Below are positions 32,231 to 40,420 of a stretch of 64,000 bases of DNA, in pieces. The notes below the pieces were generated by a model. That model saw nothing but the letters and a program-made list of their open reading frames with translations. It did no database searches and was not told the origin of the DNA. How positions within the stretch are numbered: the stretch's first letter is position 1; every line of letters starts with the position of its first letter. The position numbers and the translations under genes are program-made. Source of the DNA: an uncultured bacterium (GTDB lineage: Bacteria; Patescibacteriota; Saccharimonadia; Saccharimonadales; Saccharimonadaceae); contig CALHPA010000003.1 in assembly GCA_938036155.1 (NCBI GenBank), forward strand, positions 1-64,000, read 5' to 3'.

Positions 32231-32494
32231 ATGCCAAATTTTATTAAGTATAAATCAACGACACTAGAAGAAATAATTGGTGAAAACTATGAGCCATTAG
32301 TTCTTCTAAAAAACGCAGAAGAAGAAGTCAGCATAGTCGCAGATCAACTGATTAGGAGTTTTATAGATGCGGAATACGATCCGCTCGATATTATTTCAAT
32401 TTTCTCGAAATATTTCGATTGGCGTCAAGTACAAGACACTGTAGCCCTTTTAATAGGAGAGAAAGAGCTCAGAAAATTAAAGTCTAAGGAATAA
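32231..32494 (+). CDS. Small acidic soluble protein, unknown function
   Basis: 87 residues. Mostly helical by composition, rich in Glu, Ile and Leu (NAEEEVSIVADQLIRSFIDA), with an aromatic FSKYFDWRQVQD segment and a charged tail KELRKLKSKE. No signal peptide or TM. AGGAG lies 8 nt before the ATG. Own strong promoter and perfect terminator: one of the mini-gene cassettes. No family recognised. Confidence 0.75.
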   Translation: MPNFIKYKSTTLEEIIGENYEPLVLLKNAEEEVSIVADQLIRSFIDAEYDPLDIISIFSKYFDWRQVQDTVALLIGEKELRKLKSKE

Positions 32495-32520
32495 CTCTAA
32501 AAGAGATTATCCTATATCCA

Positions 32521-32546
32521 GCACGATTAGTATCGTGCTTTTTTAT
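32521..32546 (+). terminator. Terminator of 87-aa gene
   Basis: GCACGAT (32521-32527) pairs with ATCGTGC (32532-32538), then TTTTTT. Confidence 0.9.
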
Positions 32547-32554
32547 TTACATTC

Positions 32555-33859
32555 TTAATCTTCCCAATTCGAGTCAACTAGCTCAAATTGATTGCCAGCG
32601 ATTGAAATTATACTTGAGTTTTCTGCACCCATTCGGCGGAGTTCATGCTCAATTCCCATTTTTCGCAAGATATCACGTAAGCGATTCACGCCGTGTATAT
32701 TCGTAAAGTTAGTTCGGCGAGCAAATTTTTCAATTTTTTCACCACTAACTTCGAAAATATTTTCTTCTTCATTAAATTCAACCGTCCAAGCCTTATTGAT
32801 TTCATCCTGAGATAGAGATATTACGGCGATATCTTCATTTTCTTCCTCATTAGCATCAATTTCAGATTGCGAGTTTCTAAAATCTTCAACCTGTTTTCGA
32901 AGTGCACGAAGAACTTCCTTCAAGCCTTGATGTGCACTCGAAGAAATTGCAAAAATCTGCGAACCATCAGCCACTTTACGAAGTTTCGAAATTTGAAAAT
33001 CAATCATTTCAGCGTCCATTCCCTCCGCTTTAGTTAAAGCGATAATTTCAGGTCGATCCAAAAGCTCGGGTTGATATTTTTTTAATTCTTCACGAATAAT
33101 TTTATATTGTTCATCTGGATTCTCTTCATAAATATCAATCAAATGGAGTAAAACGCTCGTTCGCTCAACATGGCGTAAGAATGCATCACCCAGACCTTTA
33201 CCTTCACTCGCCCCTTCAATTAAGCCAGGAATATCCGCAATCAAAAGATTAGAACCATCAATTTCCGCCACGCCAAGATTTGGAGTAAGGGTCGTAAAAG
33301 CATAATTGGCAATTTCTGGCCGCGCATTAGAAACAACACTCAAAAATGTAGATTTTCCAGCGTTCGGAAAACCAACTAGCCCGACATCAGCAAGCAGTTT
33401 TAGCTCTAAATCAGCTTCGAAAGTTTCACCAGCTTCACCAAGCTCAGCAACACGCGGAGTTTGCCGAACTGAAGATTTAAAGTGAGCATTCCCAAAACCG
33501 CCATCACCACCTCGAGCAATCACAGCCTCTTCTCCGTCAGCTTTTAAATCAGCTAAAATTTCTCCGTCTCGCTTGACTAAAGTCCCAACGGGAACTTTAA
33601 CAATCAAATCTTCACCAGACTTTCCAGTTTTATTCCTCCTTGAACCATTTTCACCATTTTTAGCCTTAAGCTCAGGCTTATAGCGAAAATTCAATAATGT
33701 ATTTAGATCTTTAGTTGCTCGAAAAATAACATCACCACCCCTTCCACCATCACCACCATCCGGACCGCCTTTTTCGATATAAAGTTCCCTACGAAAACTG
33801 ACCGCACCATTTCCACCACGGCCAGCTTGAACAAAAATCTTAGCTGTATCTACAAACAT
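32555..33859 (-). CDS. obg: Obg/CgtA GTPase
   Basis: Essential ribosome-assembly GTPase. 434 residues. The glycine-rich Obg fold (GRGGNGAVSFRRE, GGDGGRGGDVIF) is followed by the G domain with G1 GFPNAGKS, G3 DIPGLIEGASEG and G4 TKAE, then a C-terminal OCT-type domain (WTVEFNEEENIFEVSGEKIEKFARRTNF). The start MFVDTAKIFV at 33859 matches the family; the longer reading is rejected. A TATTAT box ends 6 nt before this ATG. Confidence 0.97.
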   Translation of the reverse strand: MFVDTAKIFVQAGRGGNGAVSFRRELYIEKGGPDGGDGGRGGDVIFRATKDLNTLLNFRYKPELKAKNGENGSRRNKTGKSGEDLIVKVPVGTLVKRDGEILADLKADGEEAVIARGGDGGFGNAHFKSSVRQTPRVAELGEAGETFEADLELKLLADVGLVGFPNAGKSTFLSVVSNARPEIANYAFTTLTPNLGVAEIDGSNLLIADIPGLIEGASEGKGLGDAFLRHVERTSVLLHLIDIYEENPDEQYKIIREELKKYQPELLDRPEIIALTKAEGMDAEMIDFQISKLRKVADGSQIFAISSSAHQGLKEVLRALRKQVEDFRNSQSEIDANEEENEDIAVISLSQDEINKAWTVEFNEEENIFEVSGEKIEKFARRTNFTNIHGVNRLRDILRKMGIEHELRRMGAENSSIISIAGNQFELVDSNWED

Positions 33860-33937
33860 ACATATATAATAACACAAAAAATATGAAAAATCTAATTTTA
33901 AATGAGCGCCTGAAATAGTAACGCTCATTTAAAGATT

Positions 33938-35062
33938 TTAGTGTATATAGTTCGAAACACTACTTGCCGGTACTGTTCGAGTTGTTACAACATTTAGTTT
34001 TCCAGCATAATTCATATCCGAAACAGTAATCGTTCCGTCAGAGTTTACAGACTCAACAATAGCAACATGCCCATAGCCCCAGATATACGAGTTTGCATAA
34101 GCATTCCACTGAGCGATTGCACCTACAGATGGATTTTGATCAACTTTGTATCCAGCGGCTCTAGCACTAACTGCCCAAGTTGAAGCATTTCCCCAGAAGC
34201 TTCCAATATCTGGACGACGATTATATGCATACCAAGTACAGTTTCCCCAAGCGTAAGCATTTCCAGCTTTAATATTGTAATTAGAAGATAAAGACACTTT
34301 CGATACGCTAACAGGACTAGAAGATTTTCGGGAATTTGAAGTTGTAGAAGTAGAGAAAACCTTAGATCTAGGATTATAATCTGGTCGCTCTTCTTCTGGT
34401 AAGATACCACCAGGAATTACAACCTCAACGCCCTCTTTAGGCTCTTCGCCGTCTTTAAGCTTATTGTAAGAAATTAATCTTTCTAAATTGGCCTGGTATT
34501 TTTCTGCTACGGATTTAATATTATCGCCAGATTTAAATCGATAAACAATTCCATCCACAGGCAGAATTCTCAGTTCCTTATTAGCTTCAACCTTATCACC
34601 TTTCAAGCCATTAACCCATTTAATAGTTTGAGCAGTAATGCCATATTTATCAGCAATTGTTTGAATAACCTCTTCTGAAGTTGTAGTATATTTAACAATT
34701 TCACGCTTCTCAGAAGAAACCTCAAGAACTTTAGGCTTTTCAACAGAAACAGCAACTTGAGGTGTATCCTGAAGTATTGCCGTAGATGTTGAAAGACTTG
34801 CCACAGAAGATGCAATTGCTAAATCGGCAGATTCAGCAAGATTTGCAACAATACCAGACTCCGTAACTTTATCTGCCACAGAATATTTCTCACTGCTATT
34901 TTGAGTATTTTCAACAGCCTTTGAATTAATTTGATTATTTAACTCAGCAGATTTTTTAATATCCGGCTGACTACCACCAAACATAGCAACCATGACCACA
35001 ATAACAAAAATAGAAGTATAAATAACAGTTGATTTTGAACTTAATATATTAATTATCTTCAA
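33938..35062 (-). CDS. LysM-CHAP peptidoglycan hydrolase
   Basis: Likely secreted cell-wall amidase/endopeptidase. 374 residues: one N-terminal TM or signal helix (STVIYTSIFVIVVMVAMFGG), an Ala/Ser-rich link, a LysM-like segment (TSEEVIQTIADKYGITAQTIKWVNG), a clearer second LysM (YRFKSGDNIKSVAEKYQANLERLISYN), a Ser/Thr link and a C-terminal CHAP domain with catalytic Cys (AWGNCTWYAYNRRPD) and His (GYGHVAIVES). The called start is a TTG at 35062. The frame is open and protein-like further upstream, to about 35160, where a one-base change in an A5 run would connect to an ATG at 35168. Confidence 0.9.
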   Translation of the reverse strand: MKIINILSSKSTVIYTSIFVIVVMVAMFGGSQPDIKKSAELNNQINSKAVENTQNSSEKYSVADKVTESGIVANLAESADLAIASSVASLSTSTAILQDTPQVAVSVEKPKVLEVSSEKREIVKYTTTSEEVIQTIADKYGITAQTIKWVNGLKGDKVEANKELRILPVDGIVYRFKSGDNIKSVAEKYQANLERLISYNKLKDGEEPKEGVEVVIPGGILPEEERPDYNPRSKVFSTSTTSNSRKSSSPVSVSKVSLSSNYNIKAGNAYAWGNCTWYAYNRRPDIGSFWGNASTWAVSARAAGYKVDQNPSVGAIAQWNAYANSYIWGYGHVAIVESVNSDGTITVSDMNYAGKLNVVTTRTVPASSVSNYIH

Positions 35063-35337
35063 AAATGTAGAATTAGAAACTGTATTATTTCTATTCTGTA
35101 TGATTTCAATCTTAGGAGATTTAACTCCTCGTTTTTGACTACAAATAATTTTTCTCCCGCAAACACATTACTGTGATGCACTACCTTAATAATACCCTTT
35201 CTTTTCGAAAATTAGCATAATGTCGACCTTTTTAATTAATATTATAGAGTTAAACGAATGCTATAAAGTATTTTCTGGTAGGTGCCTCAGTGTAAAAAAC
35301 ATACAAAACATTATTTTTACACCAATTTACATATAAT
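35063..35337 (-). other. Leader of the LysM-CHAP gene
   Basis: About 270 nt between promoter and called start. It holds a hairpin GTGTAAAAA/TTTTTACAC, two short ORFs (10 and 9 codons) and, near the gene, a GGAG-ATTTAA-CTCC stem. The last 100 nt are open in the gene's frame and probably encode its true N-terminus. No known riboswitch recognised. Confidence 0.4.
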
Positions 35338-35366
35338 ATTTTATCAAATATTAATAAAATTGTCAA
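35338..35366 (-). promoter_or_regulatory. LysM-CHAP gene promoter
   Basis: Minus strand TTGACA (35361-35366), 17 nt, TAAAAT (35338-35343). It is close to the end of mltG. Confidence 0.75.
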
Positions 35367-35372
35367 GCTAAA

Positions 35373-36542
35373 TTATAAAATTAAGCACTTTTTTGCACAA
35401 TATTTTTTAATATTATTTTGATGCTCCTTATCTGTTGTAGCGTAGTAAGTCTTATCATCATCTCCGCTCAAAAAGAATAAATAATCATGCTCAGCCGGAG
35501 AAGATGTTGCCTTAAGAGCAGGTAGTCCAGGTGTTGCAATTGGAGTAGGTGTTAAACCTTTATATTTTCGAAGATTGTAAGGACTGTCTAAATTCGGAGT
35601 TCTTTCAACCCCAGTTTTATCCGCAATGTATTGATATGTTACATCTGAACCAAGAGTCATCCCAGCTTTAATCCTATTGTAAAAAACACCTGCAACTTTT
35701 TGTTGATCTTCAAAGTCATTCAAGGTTTCTTTTTGAACAATAGAAGAAAGCGTGATTCCTTCATATAGACTCAAACCTCTTTGTTCAAATTTATTTTTAA
35801 GGTTCAGTTCTTTAATTTTAGATTCAAAATCTGCAAGATATCTTCGTAAGATATTTTCAACTTTTGCACCTTTTTCAAAATTATGAGTTTGACCATAAAT
35901 AAATCCTTCGAGATCTGTATTTTTTGGCTTGCCAGAGAAAAGATCTGGAAATTCTCCAGAATAATCTTTCGAAAAAGCGTCATCAATTTCATTTTTCGAA
36001 TAACCAGCTTTCAAGAGAGTATTTTTAGCCATTTTTACTGTTCCGCCAGGTAAAAATGTTATATTAAAGCTATTGACAATTTGACCTTTATTTAAAATAT
36101 CTAAAACCTCAGGAATTGTCATACTTGAAGATAACTGATAACTACCAGCTAAAATATTCCGTTTGTTATTTATTCGTGCATAGAAAATAAATGAGTTTTT
36201 AGAGATAATTATTTTTTTATCAGCCAATTTTTGGGCAACTACATCTAAAGATTCACCTTCAATAATGTTAAAATTAACTTTTTTAGTATCATTAGTTTTA
36301 TAATTTATTGCATTATTATAGTTTAAGAATAAAATTCCACAAAAAGAAATAAAACAAAACAATAAAACCGTAAAAACAACTAAAATCCTCTTTCGAAAAA
36401 CTCTTTTTTTATTATTTTTTACATCCAAGATAGCAGCAGCTTCTCTTTTGCGCTTAGATATTTCTTCAATAACTCTTTCAGCACGATCTTCTATTAGCTC
36501 TTGATTATCTCTATTTACTGGTGGTTTTATAATCCCATCCAT
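35373..36542 (-). CDS. mltG: Endolytic transglycosylase MltG
   Basis: Cuts nascent peptidoglycan strands and sets glycan length. 389 residues: a cytoplasmic basic N-terminus, one TM helix (about residues 53-75), a LysM-like part (NIIEGESLDVVAQKLADKKII) and the YceG catalytic domain with SSIVQKET (catalytic Glu), NRIKAGMTLGSDVTYQY and YNLRKYKGLTPTPIATPG. ATG overlaps the ruvX stop as TAATG. It is the last gene of an ftsA-led operon, matching a cell-wall role. Confidence 0.95.
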   Translation of the reverse strand: MDGIIKPPVNRDNQELIEDRAERVIEEISKRKREAAAILDVKNNKKRVFRKRILVVFTVLLFCFISFCGILFLNYNNAINYKTNDTKKVNFNIIEGESLDVVAQKLADKKIIISKNSFIFYARINNKRNILAGSYQLSSSMTIPEVLDILNKGQIVNSFNITFLPGGTVKMAKNTLLKAGYSKNEIDDAFSKDYSGEFPDLFSGKPKNTDLEGFIYGQTHNFEKGAKVENILRRYLADFESKIKELNLKNKFEQRGLSLYEGITLSSIVQKETLNDFEDQQKVAGVFYNRIKAGMTLGSDVTYQYIADKTGVERTPNLDSPYNLRKYKGLTPTPIATPGLPALKATSSPAEHDYLFFLSGDDDKTYYATTDKEHQNNIKKYCAKKCLIL

Positions 36543-36955
36543 TAAAAATTCTCCTCTAAATAATCTTGTAAAATAATTGAAGCTGCATTCATATCAATAT
36601 CACCTTTTGAATATGGCTTTCCATAGCTTTTTAGTCGTTCTTCAGCTTGAATACTCGTTAGGCTTTCATCTTGGAAACAAATTTTATCGACTGAATATTC
36701 AAAATTTTTTACAAATTCTTTAGTATAAGCAGTCTGCGGAGTCTCTTCACCGCTCTGGTTCCGTGGTAAACCGACCACAAGAATATCAATTTCTTCTTTC
36801 GAAATTATCTCAATAATTTGTTCTACCGCAGATTCCACATCATCATTCACTTCAACAGTAGTAAATGGTATAGCTATTTTAATAAAAGAGTCAGCTAAAG
36901 CAACACCAATCCTTTTGGTACCAATATCAAGCGCCATTAATTTTAAAGAATTCAT
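36542..36955 (-). CDS. ruvX: RuvX/YqgF RNase H-fold nuclease
   Basis: 137 residues. N-terminal MALDIGTKRIGVALAD (first catalytic Asp), middle LVVGLPRNQSGEE, and C-terminal DESLTSIQAEERL and DMNAASIILQDYLEE, all standard for YqgF. Family role: pre-16S rRNA processing in E. coli; Holliday-junction resolvase in some species. It overlaps both neighbours by TAATG, so all three are translationally coupled. Confidence 0.95.
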   Translation of the reverse strand: MNSLKLMALDIGTKRIGVALADSFIKIAIPFTTVEVNDDVESAVEQIIEIISKEEIDILVVGLPRNQSGEETPQTAYTKEFVKNFEYSVDKICFQDESLTSIQAEERLKSYGKPYSKGDIDMNAASIILQDYLEENF

Positions 36956-38565
36956 TATTTATCAACCGTAAACTTGATATTAATTTTTTTATTATCGTTC
37001 GGTATAGTCTTTACCCAAAAGAATGAAAACTTCACATCAACGTTTTTTACGCCTTCATTTGATTCAATTAAGCTTCGGACTTCACCAGATTTTTTACCCT
37101 TAATTTTATCTTTTAGACCATTTATATCAATAGTTGGGCCAATTTTTATATTTGATGAAATCTCTACGCTATTACCGCTAAATTTCGAAAATGAGATGTT
37201 CTTCAAGCCATAATCATAAATTTTTTGATTATTTAAATTATTTATTTTATTTTTAACAAGAGAAGATATAACACTTTCCATACTTTTATTTTCAATTGCC
37301 ATGATAGAATATAAAGAAGTTGCCTTTAGTGTAGCCTTACCGTTTGGAGCCTCTTGATTGACGGCAACAGAAGAAGAAATCTCACCATCTTTTACGGAGA
37401 AGCTATCGTTCAATACAGTATAATCTGAACCAAATTTAGCTTTTAGAGAACTCTTAATAGAATCCGCATTTTCTGTATTGATTTTAGCTTTTGCTGCATT
37501 TATGTCATTTTGCGAAACAACTTTCAAAGTTTTTTTCGAACCACCTGAAAGCTGACCGCCACTTGCCGAAACACCACTAATTGATGAAACATATTTTTGT
37601 GCCGGTAGATTACACTGCTCTCCGATAGCCGTTGCTTTAATTCTAACACTAGCTTTTCCATCAGAAATTATGCCACCTTTAATTTTTACTCCCGGAATAG
37701 TAACAGCCGAGGTTGTGATAAAATTACATTGCTCAGCTGAAAATGCAGAACCTTGAGCTATAGTAATAGGGTCACTATCACTACTTTGAGAAAGATTTAA
37801 AATTCCTGAAGCAGCCTCTCCTTCTTCGCGGGTTCCAGTTGCCTCAAAAGTAATTTCATGATTTTTTTCAATAGTTTCGGTTTTTGAAAGTAGCGAATTA
37901 TCGTTTGCATTATTAGAGATCGAAGCAACGCCCTTTACGTTAGTAGTTGAGGTTTTCGCAGCAATCGTGATATCCGCAAACGGAGCAAAGAATATTGCCC
38001 AAATCATAAATAATAAAAATACAGAAGACACCCCACCAATAATAAGAATCTTCTTTCGAAACTTTGAAAAATCGGGGACTCTCGGCCCTTTTCTAGATTT
38101 ATTAGTCTTCTCTTTTTTTAATTCTGGATTAATTTTATTAAAATTTTTATTATCGTCAATGTCAATCCCTTCAAGAATTTCAGCTTCCTTTTCGTCAGGA
38201 GTTGGGCCGCTAAACTCCGAAATAGGCAAACTTTCACCATCGATAATATCATCACCATCAATTTCTAAGATGTCAATTTCTGGTATTTCTGGCTTACTCT
38301 GAAGGGTTTTCGAAACTGGAATTTTTACTGCTGCCGACATAGTTTTTAATGCAGAATTGTTGGTGATAAAAACGATTTTCTTATCATCTTTTTGTGCAGC
38401 CCGAGAAAGTAAACGAATATTTACGGCGCTTCTAAAAATACCCAAACTTTTTGGTGGAACAATTGCAATAATTCTCTCTTTTGAAGATTTTATTTTATTA
38501 ACAACATCTGTAATATCATCTTCAATATCAACATAGATTACATCTTTTTTAACCTTTTCACTCAT
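36955..38565 (-). CDS. Single-pass membrane protein of the ftsA operon
   Basis: 536 residues. A cytoplasmic part of about 170 residues (N-terminal VIYVDIEDDITDVVNKIKSS, an alpha/beta-like domain, then an acidic link), one TM helix (ILIIGGVSSVFLLFMIWAIFF), and an outer part of about 330 residues rich in Ser, Lys and Ile that looks beta-rich. It resembles proteins seen in other CPR genomes, but I know no function. SD AGAGGT lies before the ATG, 14 bp after ftsA. Coupling with ftsA, ruvX and mltG suggests a role in division or wall assembly. Confidence 0.75.
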   Translation of the reverse strand: MSEKVKKDVIYVDIEDDITDVVNKIKSSKERIIAIVPPKSLGIFRSAVNIRLLSRAAQKDDKKIVFITNNSALKTMSAAVKIPVSKTLQSKPEIPEIDILEIDGDDIIDGESLPISEFSGPTPDEKEAEILEGIDIDDNKNFNKINPELKKEKTNKSRKGPRVPDFSKFRKKILIIGGVSSVFLLFMIWAIFFAPFADITIAAKTSTTNVKGVASISNNANDNSLLSKTETIEKNHEITFEATGTREEGEAASGILNLSQSSDSDPITIAQGSAFSAEQCNFITTSAVTIPGVKIKGGIISDGKASVRIKATAIGEQCNLPAQKYVSSISGVSASGGQLSGGSKKTLKVVSQNDINAAKAKINTENADSIKSSLKAKFGSDYTVLNDSFSVKDGEISSSVAVNQEAPNGKATLKATSLYSIMAIENKSMESVISSLVKNKINNLNNQKIYDYGLKNISFSKFSGNSVEISSNIKIGPTIDINGLKDKIKGKKSGEVRSLIESNEGVKNVDVKFSFFWVKTIPNDNKKINIKFTVDK

Positions 38566-38578
38566 ATCTTACCTCTTC

Positions 38579-39838
38579 TTAAGCTCGTAAAATCCTATTT
38601 AATTTATCACGAAAACTCTCGCTAGCATTTTCATCAGTGCTATAAGTATCGTATCCGACCCGTAAAAGCCCCATTGCTGTAATAAATGTATGGTCGTTAA
38701 TTTTTCCAGACTCATCAATAACTCCTGAGACCTCAGAAGGCTTAATATGTTTTACTATAGGTTTTTTATTAAATGGTAATTCTTGCCACCAATCATCATT
38801 TTCCAATCTTTCAACTAAAGAGTTTAAGCTTGCACCGCCACCACATAGTAAAATCTTACTTGGCAGATAATCAATATTCTCAAAATCACTCAAAGCTAGC
38901 TCAACACCAGAAATCCAAACATCCAAAGTATTATCAATTGCATCAATCGCCTGCTTTGCGATAGTGGATTTGAGTTTTTCATTCGAAAGGTTTAATTTTA
39001 GCTTTTCAGCATTATTGTAAGACAATGATAGTTCATTTGCAATTTGATTCGTAAAGCTTCGACCACCAATCCCGAACATCTTGGTTCCTTCAACACCACC
39101 ATCATTCACAACAGCAATATCAGTTGTTCCACCACCAACATCAGCTAAAATTGCGGTAAAATTACTCGAAGAATCTGAGCCAACAATGCTTCTAGCAACC
39201 GCAAAAGGTTCCGCTGCAACCGCAATCAAATCAAGCGCAAGCTCATTCGCGACGCGCTCAATAGCACCAATATGAACAGTTGGTGCAAAAGCTGTATAAA
39301 TCTGAATTGAAACATCTTTCCCCTGAAAACCAATCGGATTCGAAACCTTATAACCGTCAATATGAATTCCAACTATAGCTGAATTAACGAGCTTAATTTC
39401 AGCTTCTCGATTCCCTGTCTCAAGAGCAATCTCTCTTTGAGCTTTAAGTTGAGCTCTTTCTTGAATCTTATCAATAATAAACTCCATTTCAGCTTCATCT
39501 AGAGGACGATTTGGCCGAGGGCGACGATATTTTATTGTATTCGTAGCCCCTTTAACTAACTCACCAGCAATTCCAATTACGGCTTTTTTAGCTTGAATCT
39601 CCGCTTGATCTTCCGCTTCAATCAAAGCATTTTCACAATTTTGAACAACACTAGCAATATCGGCAATTGCACCCGAATGCATATCTGACACATTTTGCCG
39701 TGCACGCCCAACACCAATAACACGAATTTCATCACCATCAATTTCAGCTACAAGAGCTTTCACAAATTCAGTTCCAATATCAAGGGCAACAATATGATTG
39801 TCGCCTAAATCTTCTTTTTGTTTATTCTTGAATAACAT
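38579..39838 (-). CDS. ftsA: FtsA-like actin-fold division protein
   Basis: 419 residues. Actin/Hsp70-type ATPase motifs: phosphate 1 IVALDIGTEFVKALV, SHS2/1C region in the first third, phosphate 2 ILADVGGGTTDIAVV and adenosine motif ILLCGGGASLNSLVERL. FtsA anchors FtsZ to the membrane; PilM of type IV pili is a relative, but the GGGTTDIAV motif and operon with mltG favour FtsA. The typical C-terminal membrane amphipathic helix is weak (ESFRDKLNRILRA). The promoter is leaderless type. Confidence 0.85.
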   Translation of the reverse strand: MLFKNKQKEDLGDNHIVALDIGTEFVKALVAEIDGDEIRVIGVGRARQNVSDMHSGAIADIASVVQNCENALIEAEDQAEIQAKKAVIGIAGELVKGATNTIKYRRPRPNRPLDEAEMEFIIDKIQERAQLKAQREIALETGNREAEIKLVNSAIVGIHIDGYKVSNPIGFQGKDVSIQIYTAFAPTVHIGAIERVANELALDLIAVAAEPFAVARSIVGSDSSSNFTAILADVGGGTTDIAVVNDGGVEGTKMFGIGGRSFTNQIANELSLSYNNAEKLKLNLSNEKLKSTIAKQAIDAIDNTLDVWISGVELALSDFENIDYLPSKILLCGGGASLNSLVERLENDDWWQELPFNKKPIVKHIKPSEVSGVIDESGKINDHTFITAMGLLRVGYDTYSTDENASESFRDKLNRILRA

Positions 39839-39847
39839 ACTAACACT

Positions 39848-39876
39848 ATTATAAACCGTTTAAGGTTTTTTTGCAA
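39848..39876 (-). promoter_or_regulatory. ftsA promoter (leaderless type)
   Basis: TTGCAA (39871-39876), 17 nt, TATAAT (39848-39853), minus strand. ATG 9 nt after the -10. Confidence 0.75.
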
Positions 39877-39880
39877 ATTT

Positions 39881-40420
39881 TCACAAGATTATTTCTATGT
39901 CTTCTAATTCCAAAATATCGCTCAAAAAAGTTTTGTTATCCAGTTCGAAAACCTCGCAGTCATACTTTTTTCGAAATTCATCAGCATTAAACCTCTCAAG
40001 AGAACCCTTTACACCGCTTTTTCCGTCAACTCCAAAAATCCAAGATTCATTATTACCTCGTTTTTTGTATCGATTAACAAACTCACTTATATTTTTAGGA
40101 TTATTCATTGGAGCGACCACGCAAAATGGCATTTTTTCTTGAGCTAAAAAATCAATAACTTTCTTATTGTTCCAAACCGCCATAATTTTATCTGGCGAAT
40201 AATTTTTTACAATTTCGTTACAATAAATCTGAAGAAAATTATCTTTTCTAACTCTATCAAATCGCCCTTTTGCGTTTTCTTTGCCATATTTCCAAGCCAA
40301 ATTATCAACATAAATAATATCAGAGCTTTCCAAATCTATAAAGTCCTTATGCTTTATTGAGCTTTTTCCAACGCCAGGATAGCCAACAACAATAGTTCCA
40401 CGTTTAATTTTTTGAATCAT
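39881..40420 (-). CDS. P-loop nucleotide-kinase-like protein (copy 2)
   Basis: 179 residues. Walker A VVGYPGVGKSS, then DFIDLESSDIIYVDN and the late APMNNPKNISEFVNRYKKRG segment. This is the layout of small phage-type P-loop kinases, and of the shorter copy at 22.2 kb. The ATG overlaps the alaS stop as ATGA. Both copies ride behind a housekeeping gene (ligA, alaS). Substrate unknown. Confidence 0.7.
   Translation of the reverse strand: MIQKIKRGTIVVGYPGVGKSSIKHKDFIDLESSDIIYVDNLAWKYGKENAKGRFDRVRKDNFLQIYCNEIVKNYSPDKIMAVWNNKKVIDFLAQEKMPFCVVAPMNNPKNISEFVNRYKKRGNNESWIFGVDGKSGVKGSLERFNADEFRKKYDCEVFELDNKTFLSDILELEDIEIIL

Noticed and set aside
33860..33928. Longer Obg start
   Set aside because: Family proteins begin MFVDTAKI, and a -10 box lies between the two starts.
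35063..35337. c-di-AMP (ydaO) riboswitch before the LysM-CHAP gene
   Set aside because: Such genes often carry it, but I cannot find its conserved motifs; part of the leader is open in the gene's frame instead.
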